Assembly: GCA_026770585.1 (NCBI GenBank)
Contig: MU646381.1
Span: forward strand, 832,508-857,404
Reading direction: 5' to 3'
Source: Baffinella frigidus
Lineage: Eukaryota; Cryptophyceae; Cryptomonadales; Baffinellaceae
DNA length: 24,897 bases
Position numbers and translations under genes: made by a program. Numbering within the stretch: position 1 is the stretch's first letter; each line of letters starts with the position of its first letter. Positions 1 to 11,000 of this stretch are shown piece after piece. The notes below the pieces were generated by a model. The model did no database searches. It was not told the origin of the DNA and was given only the letters and a program-made list of their open reading frames with translations.

Positions 1-94
1 CCTAAACCCTAAACCCTAAACCCTAAACCCTAAACCCTAAACCCTAAACCCTAAACCCTAAACCCTAAACCCTAAACCCTAAACCCTAAACCCT
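1..94 (+). repeat. Telomere-type array, (CCCTAAA)n
   Basis: About 13 perfect copies of CCCTAAA run from the first base, then degrade into CCCTACA, CCCTGAA and CCCCAAA before the first exon. The C-rich strand reads 5'->3' from the left edge, as expected of a left chromosome end with TTTAGGG telomeres. However, equally long pure arrays occur internally, for example near 9880-9970 in an MRE11 intron. The left edge may therefore simply be a contig break inside an intron. Confidence 0.9.
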
Positions 95-138
95 ACACCC
101 TGAACCCCAAACCCGAAACCCTAAATCCCTAAATGCAG

Positions 139-198
139 GGGGGGGTGAACGTAGCGATCTACGGCCTGGGCAATATCCCCGACACCCGCCTCTATCAG
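139..198 (+). CDS. MRE11: MRE11 exon, YGLGNIPDTRLYQ
   Basis: This is the first exon in the window. The acceptor is GCAG (135-138), reading frame 0, and it encodes a run ending YGLGNIPDTRLYQ. It matches the conserved YGLGNIRDERL segment between phosphoesterase motifs III and IV. The donor is CAG|GTCTTC at 199. Joining to the next exon gives RLYQ-TFVQGKVRW, which fits family spacing. The exact start is uncertain inside the G run at 138-145. Confidence 0.85.
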
Positions 199-3100
199 GT
201 CTTCTCCAACCCCTAAACCATAAACCATAAACCCTGGACCCTAAACCTCAAACCTCAAACCCTAAACCCTAAACCCTAAACCCTAAACCCTAAACCCTCA
301 ACCCTAAGCCCTAAACCCTAAACCCTAAACCCTACACCCGGTCTACGTTTTTGCCCCGTACTGTGACGTGGCTCCATCCTCCCTCCGTGCGCCAACGGCG
401 TTGGTGCGGGGCAAAGTGCGTTGGGACAAGCCCCAGACGTGCGCAGGCGTTGGTGCGGGGCAAAGTGCGTTGGGACAAGCCCCAGAACACACAGCCCTAA
501 GCCCTAAGCCCTAAACCCTGAACCCGGAGCCTTAACCCTAAACCCTACACCCTAAACCCTAAACCCTGAACTTAACCCACAATCCCTAAAACCTGAAACC
601 TAAACTCTCCTTTTTTCCCCAGACGTTCGTGCAGGGCAAGGTGCGGTGGGACAAGCCGCAAACTGGAACCTGGTTCCACATCCTCGTCATCCACCAGAAC
701 CGCGTACTCTGCCCCCCCCGCACTTAGTTACTAGGGTTTAGTGTTGGAACTGGGTTGGGGGGTGGGGGGTTAGGGTTGATAGGGTTTAGGGGTTGGGGCT
801 TGGGGGTTGGGTTCTGCAGAACGGCACCTGATTCCACATTCTCGTGATCCACCAGAACCGCGTATTCGCCCCCCCCCTTGTTGGGGTCTGGGGTCTGATG
901 TTTGGGGTTTAGGTTCAAGGGTCACAAATTCGGGGTCAGGAGCAAGAGATTACGATTGGGGTTTGGGCATGGATAGGCCCTGATGTTTGGGGTTTCCCTC
1001 TCGAGGAGGCCTTCTTGATTCCGTCACCCCTAAACCCTAAACCCTAAACCCTAAACCCTAAACCCTAAACCCTAATCCCTAATCCCTAATCCCTAATCCC
1101 TAATCCCTAAACCCTAATTCCTGAACCCTAACCCCCAACCCCTAAACCCTGAACCCTGAACCCTAAACCCTAACCGGGCACAGATTGCTTCCTAAAACCT
1201 CAACCCTCAACCCTCAACCCTGAACTTCAAACCCTGAAAGCATCAGCCCTAGACACTCACCCCTAAACCACAAACCATAACCAGATTGCGCACGGAGCTA
1301 CCAAGTTCATTCCGGCCGAATTCCTCCCTGGGTGACCCTCAAACCCTCAAATCCTCAAACTCCAATATTCCTACAACCCTAGGATACTAAATACGGGCTG
1401 TACTCGGCTTCGCCACCCATCCCAACCTGAATATTCTTAAGTTGGCATGCTGGGTGTGTGGTACAAATCCGTCAACTTTGGAGCGGAAAAGAGCCTACTT
1501 GGTCTCACCAACTTGGTGAGACCAAGTAGACACCAAACCGGTGAGACCAAATAGGAGACCTGGGCCCTTGGGATGCGCATGCCGTGTCGCTTCAAATCAA
1601 CACTGCAATCAACCTTGATGTTTTGGGGTTAGCCCCTCAACAGCAATCTCACCCGGACCAGTATTTAACTCAACTACTCTCCGCTCATATGGAATTAAAG
1701 CCGTTAGCATAATTTCTGAGGGAAACTCTCCAATTCCACACGAGGCTACCCAGGCGAACAGAATAAAAGGGACTTTTAAAGTTTTGTAGGGAAATGATCA
1801 CGTTACCGACCGCTCAGCGGTCGGTCGGTTATAAATCACGCATGGATAGGCCCTACTTGTACAGCGTATTCTGTTCGCCTGGTTAGCCTCGTGTGGTTCC
1901 CCATGGGAGCGAGTATTTATTTGAAATGCTCACCGCGATTAAACCAGGTGGCTGGACTTCGTGATCTGGGGTCATGAGCACGAATGTCTGACCGACCCGC
2001 GCGATGCGACGGGACGCTTAGCAAACCGGGCGTGAATGTTTGTACCTGGAAAGCAATGTACTATACATGTACACGTGTACAACTGCGTGTACAGCCGTGT
2101 CCTGGTACAAACAGGACGTGACAGTGCGTCGTGCGTCCGGGAATCAGGTGGCTGGACTTTGTGATCTGGGGGCATGAGCACGAATGCCTGATCGACCCGC
2201 GCGAAGAGACGGGACGAGAGGGCGGCAAGATTCAGATCAGCCAGCCGGGGTGCCAAACCCTACACCCTAATCCTGACACCCTACACCCTACACCCTACAC
2301 CCTGCGCCCTACACCCTTAACCCTAAAACCGTAACCCTTAACCCTAAACCCTAAACCCTGAACCCTGAACTCTAAACCCTCAATTCTAAACCCTGAACCC
2401 TAGAACCGAAACCCGAACCCCCAAATCATGAACCCTACATCCTAAACTCTAAACCCCAAACCACAAACTCCAAACCCCAAACCCCAAACCCGAACAGGTC
2501 GAGTGTGCTGGCAGCAGCGGAGGCTGAGAAGCAGCACCCCGCCTTGCTCCAAACCCCAGCCCTACCCCAAACCCCAACCCTCAAACTCGCTGCACGTAAA
2601 TTATATATCCGGGATGGCGGTACAACCATAAAACGCTCTGGTACAAAACGAGTTGCATCCAACGTTTATTTGGTCCGCGGCAGGTCGAGCGTGCAGACAT
2701 CGCTGGCGGCCGCAGAGGCAGAGAAGAAACACTGCGCGTATATGGACATTCGCGTCGGCGGCGACGGCGTCATGCAGTACAGGCGCGTTTAGGTTTTAGG
2801 CTTCGGGGTTTAGTTGTTTCAGAGTTTAGGGGTTAGGGGTTAGGGATTGAGCCCCCCGTACTTCTTCTTCTTCATCATCATCATCATCTTGTTATTACCC
2901 TCGAGCCTAGGGTTTGGGGTTTAGGCTTTAGACGCAAGAAGCGTTGCGCCTACGTGGACGTTCGAGTCGCGGAAGACGGCGTCATGCAGTACAAGTCACC
3001 CTCACTCCCTTGACCCCTAAACCCCCAACCCTCCGCTACTAAGACCTAGCCTCCGTGGGGTGGGGGTGCATGGTATCAATGAAGGAAGACCTCACTCTTG

Positions 3101-4847
3101 ATGCCCTACACCCTTAACCCCGAACCTTAAACCCTAAACCCTAAACTCCAAACCCTAAACCCCAAACTCCAAACCCCAAACCCCAAACCCTAAACCCCAA
3201 ACCCCAAACCCTAGACCCCAAACCCTAAGCCCTAAACCCTACACCCTGCGCCCTGCACCCTAAATTCCAAACCCTGAACCCTGAACCCTAAACCCTTGCA
3301 GGTGGAAGAAGATCCCTACACAAACATTTTGCCGTTCGTATACCGTGAAGTCTCGCTCGAAACCTATGCGTTTTTGGCCAACGAAAATTACTACACAAAT
3401 TCCTTAATATCACCAGGATGACCCAACTGTCTAGTAACTTTCGCTGCTAGAAACTCAAAGATACTCCTGTGCAGGTGGAAGACGATTTCATGAGAAAACG
3501 GTTTTAATATAAACCTTGGGTATCAATGAAAATTACTACACGAATGCTTGAATGTTACTAAAAATGATCATAATGTGTAGTAAATTTCATTACCCAAAGG
3601 TTTCAAATTAAAACCGTTTTCGTATGAGATTGCGTGCGGCCATCTTTGTACCGAAAGATGCGCCCCGGAATCCAGGAACAGAGCACTCGCGTTCCATTCT
3701 GAATCCGGGATACCCGGGTTGAGAAGACCAGAACTAAAAGCTGAAACCCCGAGTGGTTCGCCGCAGGTGGATAAAGATCCCGTTTGTAGTTGTACCGTCC
3801 ATGCAATTACTGTTCACCTCTTTCCTGGTGCAAAACGGTAACATACACATCACTTTCTTGGTACACAGCTTACCCCGTGGGCACACACTACGTCAGGTGG
3901 AAGAAGATTGCGTACACGAACGTGCGGCCGTTCGTGTATCGCGAAGTCTGCCTCGACGGGAGCAACTGTGGGAGCAGCGAGGACCAGGTCCGAAACCCGA
4001 CACCCTTCACCCCACACCCTCCGCCTTCCACCCTCCACCCTCCGCCCTCCACCCTCCACCCTCCATCCTACACCCTACACCCTGCAACCCACACCCTACA
4101 CCCTGTACCCCGCACCCTACTGCCCCAGGCCACACAGCAGGCTTCGCAGACCGGTCTATTTGTTTCCGTGGTACTATTTAAAAATGATCCGTACAAAGAC
4201 GTTTTATTCACCGATATTTTGGTCGAAAATTCGTTGGTGATTGTGTGTTCCGCGAGGTCTCGCTTGACGGGAGCAACTGCGGCAGCCGCGAGGAGCAGGC
4301 CAACGCTCCAATGTTGACTGATTTGTACCGCACACCCAGCATGGTGGATGTATAATGCATTTAGCGGATGCATAATAGATGTATAGACTACATAACTACA
4401 TTTAGTGGTTGTATAATGGATGTAGTGGATGTGTAATGAATTTATTGGATGTATAACGGTTGTATGGACTATATAACTAGATGTACACTATATAACTAGA
4501 TGTACGATATAACTAGATGTACTATATAACTAGATGTACACACAGGTGGGGGCGTTCCTGTCGGAGCTAATCACAGAGATGATCCAAGAAGCGAAAGAGT
4601 CGTTTCCGGACGCGCCCCCTGAGATGCAACAGCCTCTCATCAAGCTCAAGGTACCCTAAACCCTAAACCCCAACCCCCCGCAGCACCTCCCACAGTCTTC
4701 CTCTCTGTGCCCTGACCCGGTGTGGGGTTTGGGGTGTGGGGTTCAGGGTGTGGGGTGTCGGGTCTATAGTAAAGCAACTGGGGCTAATATGCTTATTATC
4801 GCCTGAGATGCAGCAGCCCCGCATCAAGCTCAAGGTCCGAGCCCCGC

Positions 4848-4881
<34 letters not shown>

Positions 4882-5049
4882 GGAGAGAGACGGGTGACGG
4901 GTTTCTCTCGCTCTCGTTCCCGACCCCTCTCGCTCTCTCTCGCACACACTCGCGTGTTCTCTCTTCTTCGATGAAAGAGCGCTTCGCTGAGCTAAAATTA
5001 AACACCCCCTCTTCAACCCACCGCTCTTCACCTAACCACATATCGCGCG

Positions 5050-5090
<41 letters not shown>

Positions 5091-8000
5091 TGTCTCTCTC
5101 TCTCTTGCTCGTGCGCTCTCTTTCTCTCGCGCGCGCTCTCCCTCTCTTTCTGTCTCTCTCTCGCTCTCTTTTGCTCGCTCTCTCTCTTTCTCTCTCGCCC
5201 GCCATCTCTAAATCCGAATCCTCACCCTAACCCCTAATCCCTAAACCCTAACCTTCAAATCCTAACCCCAAACCCCTGGCACAGGTGGGGCACACAGGCC
5301 ACCCCAACTCTCTTGCTCGCAATCTCCAACCTCTAAACCCTAACCCTTCTCCTCTTCTTCTTTATTACTCTCGATACAGGTCCTAAATGAGGCCCTTGAG
5401 CCTTGAGTTGGGTGATACAAAAGTCTATGAGCATAACCCCTGAACCGCTAAACCCTAAGCCTCTGACCCCTAGCCCCTGACCTCTAACCACTACAGCTAT
5501 TGTACAAGTGGGCAACACAGGCTACCCGACTATCCGCATCCCGCCCTTTATACACGCTATGCATCTATTATACACTATATACATCTATTATACACTGTAT
5601 ACATCTATTATACGCTCTATACATCTATTGTACAGTCTGTACATCTATTGTACAGTCCTTTCCCGGTACGCACCCGTAGGTTGTAACTATATGTTGGGCG
5701 CTAACCCCCAACCCCCAGCCCCCATCACCGACCCTCCACATCCCGCGCATCGTGTAGACAATTGTTGAGTTGACATGCCACACAGCGGACTTCCAAGGGA
5801 TTTCGAATCATCCTTGAGCGATAAGGCCTACAACCCTACGGTCGGCAATCCCTAGGGACATGGGAGGGGTTCCTACGGATAAGGTGACGGAAAGGTAGCA
5901 CGATTTGGGCCGAAAATCTCTTCGTAGCCCGCTGTGTGGCTGGGTGTGTGGTACGAATTGGTGAACATCGGAGGTATTGGACAGGTGGAGCACACAGGCT
6001 ACCCGACCATCCACATCCCGCGCTTCGGCCAGAAGTTCAAGGGTGCGCGCCGACATAAGCCCTCCACCCTAAACCCTAAACACTAAACTCCAAACCCTAA
6101 ACCCTGAACCCTAAACCCCAAACCCTAAACCTTCAACCCTAAACCCTAAACTCTAAACTCTAAACTCTAAACCCTGAACCCTAAACCCTAAACCCTAAAC
6201 CCCAAACCCTGAACCCTGAACCCTAAACCCTGAACCCTAAACCCCAAACCCTAAAGTTTAAACCTTAAACCCTAAACCATAAACCCTAAACCCTGAACCC
6301 TAAACCCTAAACCCTAAACCCTGAACCCTAAACCTTAAACTCTGAAACCTAAATCCTAATCCCTAAACTCTAAAACCCAAACTGTTACCCCCCAAACCCC
6401 AAAACCCTCAACCCTCAACCTTCAACCCTAAACTCCAGTCTCCAAACCCCAAACCCCAAACACTAAACCCTAAACCCTAAACCCCAAACCCTCAACCCTG
6501 AACCCTAAAGCAGGAAGCACACGGGCAGGCAAGCTGCCGAGCCACACAGACTGGCAAGTTGCCAATCCGGAGGACCTCATCACGTACCCCCCCGCCCGCA
6601 TCCCTGGACACTGCACCCCACACCCTAATCCCGAAATCCGTATGCCTCAACCCTACGCTTCTGATGTCCTCCCCCTCTTCTTTATAGGGCGTCTGGTGGC
6701 GTTTCTCCTTCTGTAGATGAGAAGAAAATGCTGTCTGCATCTTTTGTCTTTTCCCCTCCCTCGCCGCAGGTTCTGGAAGCGGGTTCGTGAGAAAGAGCAT
6801 CTATCTCATTCCGGCATCCCATAGGGTGCTACCGTAGGCAATACCGTAGGGCCCTACGGAACGCCGGGGTTGGGTTAACGCTGGAAGTAGGGTGTTGACC
6901 CTCAAGACTCCCTCGCTTGTCGCAGGTTCTGACCCATAAAGCGTAGGGTTGACCTCCTTGTGCCCCTTCTCTTTATGTATCAAAACCCTACACCCTAAAC
7001 CCTAAACCGTAATCCCGAAAACAGATTCTGGAGACGGGCCTCGCGCGCGCCGCGTGAGAAGCACAAGGAGGTCAACCCCACACCCTACACCCTAAAACCT
7101 ACACCCGGAACCCCACTCTCTGTACCCTAAACCCTAAACCCTAAACCCGAAACCTGAAACCCGAAACCCGAAACCCCAAACCCCAAACCCTAAACCCCAA
7201 ACCCCAAACCCTGAACCCTAAACCCTAAACTCTACACCCTAAAGCCTACACGCTAAACCCTGAACCAAACACGCTAAAGCCTACACCCTAAACCTTCAAC
7301 CCTCAACTCTGAACCAGGACACCGAGAAAGACGCAGCTGCCTCCATCAAGCAGGGCACCGAACTCCTCGTGGTGCAAGCTCTAAACCCCGAACACTGAAC
7401 CCCAAACCCTAAACCCCTAAACCCTAAACCCTAAACTCTAAACCCTAAACCCTAAACCCTAAACCCTAAACCCTAAACCCTAAACCCTAAACCCTGAACC
7501 CTAATCCCTAAACCCTAAATAAACCCTCAACCCTAAACCCTAAACCCTCAACCCTCAACCCTAAACCCTGAACCATGAACTCTGAACGCGTGGACGAGCA
7601 GGCGGCAGAAATCCCGGACCTGGTGGAGGAAGAGCTGAACAAGGGCACCCAGAAGGCCGGCTTGGAGGTGCCTACACCCTAGACCCTGAACCCTAAACAC
7701 TTAACCCTAAACCCTACAACATAAACCATGAAGCCTTGGGATGGGCACCCAGAAGGCTGGCTTGGAGGTGCGCATTCCCCGCCCATGGTTTAGGGTGAGG
7801 GGTGAGGGGGCAGGGTGCAACCGTGATCCAGGAGTCGTCCTTGGGAAGCGCACCCAGAAGGCTGGCTTGGAGGTGCGCATTCCCTGCAACCTTGGTCCAG
7901 CCGATTCTGGTACTTAACTGCGTTTTTTTGGCGGTGTTGCATTCTTTCCGTGGCCACCCGATGTAAAAACTGCTCTAGTAAACCCTGACCCTGACCCTAA

Positions 8001-11000
8001 CCCTAACCCTAACTCTAACTCTAACCCCTAAACCAGGTGCTGTACACGGCCCAGCTCTTCCCTACCGTATTACATCCATATCGTATGCAATACGGTAGGG
8101 TGATGCAGCATGCCGGATTTAGGTTGACGCCTGAGTTAGGGCGTCTACTGTCAATAAACCCGAACCCTGACCCTTACCCTAAACCCTAAACCCTAACCCC
8201 TAAACCCTAAACCTTACACCTTAAACCCTAAACCCTAAACCAGGTGCTGTACAAGGAGAATCTCTTCGACGCGGTCACCAAGTTCGTGGTACACCCTAAA
8301 CTCCAAATCCTAGACTCTAGACCCTAAACCCCAAACCCTAGACCCTAAACCCTGAACCCTGAACTCTTAACCCTAAACCCCAAACCCCAAACCCAAACCC
8401 CAAACCCCAAACCCTCAACCCCAAACCCCAAACTCTAAACCCCAAACCCTAAACTCTAAACCCCAAACCCCAAACCCCAAACCCTAAACCCTAAACCCTA
8501 AACCCTAAACCCTGAACCCTGAACCCTAAACTCCATTATACCCTAAACTCCAACCCCGAAACCCGAACGCAGGACAAGGAGGACTCGCGGGCGATCGCAG
8601 ACATGTTGATGGACAGCCTCAAGGCCGTGAAAGACGAACTCTCCAAAGATGTTCAACCCCTGAACCCTAACCCCTGACCTCTAAGCATACATGAAAATGT
8701 ATATTCCATAGACCTATTAATGCAAAGCCATGAAAGACGAACTCTCCAGAGAGGTTTTGGGGTTTGGGGATTAGGGCATTGGGCAGAGGGCTTTCGGCGT
8801 AGATGTGACTTCACTGGTACGAATTCCAGAATGCTGATGGACAGCCTCACGGCCGTGAAAGACAAACTCTCCAGAGATGTTCGACCCCTGAACCCCACAC
8901 CCCTGGTTGAATATTTTTTTCGTAGGGTTTAGAGCACGGGGTTTAGGGTTCGAATCCCCGCATGCTGATGGACAGCCTCTATGAGGTGAAAGATGAATTC
9001 TCCAGCGATGTGCAACCCCTAAACCCTAGACCCTAAGTGCACGTGTAGTTATATAGTGCATACAACTATCATTGCAATGCCGTGAAAGACGAATTCGCCA
9101 CGGCAGGTGGGGGGCAAGGACGCGGCTGGCGCTGGCCTCGCGGCCTTTGATCAGGAGAAAGAGCTCCAGGTCACTCCTCGCCCTTCCACTTCACTGCTAG
9201 CCAGGATATGTCACCTTACGTCAACTGGCTGCTCGGGTAACATGTCGTTACGTCAACTGGCTGCTAAGGTAACATCTCAGGGGCAGTTGACTTAGGTGAA
9301 ATGTTGTGGTTGGCAGTGGAGTTACCAGGTTACCAGCCTGTGGTTGCCCTTGGATTTACTAGGTTGCGAGGCTCTGGGGTTTCGAGGGCCACGGCCCTCG
9401 CCCCCGGCCCCCACTCAGTAGCCTTCGCAGATCGCTCCGTTTATCTTCGTGGAACTAACCAAGAATTGCTCGGTACAAAGACATCTTGTTAACCGATATT
9501 TCGACCAGACTTCTGGTCGATATTTCCTTCGAAGCCCACTGTACCATGTGGTCTGTAGCGCCGTCGCAAGTTGGGGGTTGGCTTTCTGGATTTTAGGGGG
9601 TTCGGGTTTCGGGTGTCGGGTTTCGGGTTTAGGAGTATGGCGCACACTCGGCCGCGAGGCTGGACGCTCTTCCATCCCGGACTGATGAATCTTTCTCCTT
9701 ACTCCGGATGAAGACTTTCTCCTCACTCCTGATGAAGTCTTTCTCCTTCTCGCCACCTCAAGTGTGTGTCCAAGCGGTAGACTAAAGACCACATCTCGAA
9801 CAGGCTCACAGGAAACCTCTAACCCCTAAACCCTAGACCCTAAACCCTAAACCCCAAATGCTGAACCCTAAACCCTAAACCCTAAACCCTAAACCCTAAA
9901 CCCTAAACCCTAAACCCTAAACCCTAAACCCTAAACCCTAAACCCTAAACCCTAAACCCTAAACCCTAAACCCCAACCCTTAACCCTAAACCCAAACCCT
10001 AAACCTCCTAAATCCTCAACCCCAATCCTAACCCCTGAACACTACATTGCATGAACAGGAAAAGATCGCAGAGCGGCTGACGGAGAGGCAGCAGCGGCAG
10101 CGCGAAATCGCTGGGTCCCAGAGCAACGCCTCCCAGCTCCTCGCCGAGGTTCACCCTCCCTCTCTCCCTCCCTCTCCCCCTCTCGCTCTCTCTCCCCCCC
10201 CCCCCACTCTCTCTCCTCCCTCCCTCCCTCCCTCCCTCCCGATTCGTGGCCCGATTGGTACCGTAAGGGGATTGGTTCCGGGGATCGGCGCGCACTCCTC
10301 ATACTCCAGTTCACACAACTATTATTCATCTCGTTCCTGGCACACCATCATCCACTTAGCAGCGCCCGAGTTCTATCTTCCCCGGATTTATGAGGATCAT
10401 TTCAAGCCCCTTACCCTGACTTGCAATTTGTACCAGAATCGTTGAGATGGATACATCATCGAAGGCCCCGGTGGCTTCTAAGTGGTTTATAAGTTTCCTC
10501 GAACAAAATCAGAACAAAGAGAATCGTCCCCGTGGGAAGCGGGAGGCGCAGCACCCACAACCACGATCCTCACTGAAGTCTCCCTCCCCGGTTCGCGATT
10601 TGCGGCCCGATTCGTACCGCAAGAGCATGTCCAACGCCTCCCAGCTCCTCGCTGAGGTCTACCGAGATGTTCTGAGGCTCTCCCGTGCGACTGTTGCATG
10701 CACTGCTCACGTTGTGAAGTTCTGTCCCTCGTCATCAGACTGTTGCGCGAGAGAAAGAGCGATGTGGGGTTGAGGGTTGAGGGACCTGAGGCGACCCCCA
10801 GGAGCGGGGGTTGAAGGTAAAGGGTTGAGTGTTTAGCAGGAGTGGGGGTCGCCCGGCCAAGGAAGACAAATCCAGAAGGAGGAGGAGGAGGAACCTGACA
10901 TGTTCTCAACCCCTCTCAACCTTAAACTCTGAACCCCACACTTTGAACTCTGAACCCTACCCTCTAAGCCCCAAACTCTAAAACTCAAAACCGGACGAAT

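Larger units (their letters stand above)
95..622 (+). repeat. Degenerate CCCTAAA heptamers in introns 5' of the HQNR exon
   Basis: Outside the exon at 139-198 and the echoes at 398-483, this stretch is heptamers of CCCTAAA, CCCTGAA, CCCTACA and CCTCAAA, C-rich on the coding strand. Confidence 0.85.

Noticed and set aside
1-94. Firm call of a true telomere
   Set aside because: An equally pure array lies at 9862-9970 inside an intron, so the edge may be a contig break. Left undecided.
724-918. Open frames rich in NPNP / TLHPTP / LNPKP repeats
   Set aside because: They are translations of heptamer repeats read in either direction. They contain no conserved domain and are explained by CCCTAAA-type DNA.
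2787-2792. GT donor at 2787 for the DGVMQY exon
   Set aside because: It would shift the frame relative to the conserved WKKIAYTNVRPF exon; the GC donor at 2783 keeps it.
4663-5237. Frames with SLSLSLS or ERERERE runs
   Set aside because: Pure (CT)n/(GA)n microsatellite translation. The same holds at 10008-10329 and 14210-14488.
7592-7602. Starting the IPDLVEEEL exon at GTGGACGAGCAG
   Set aside because: The frame is open, but no AG precedes it. The next AG|G at 7601 keeps the phase and gives better family alignment (GTELLV-AAEIPDLV).
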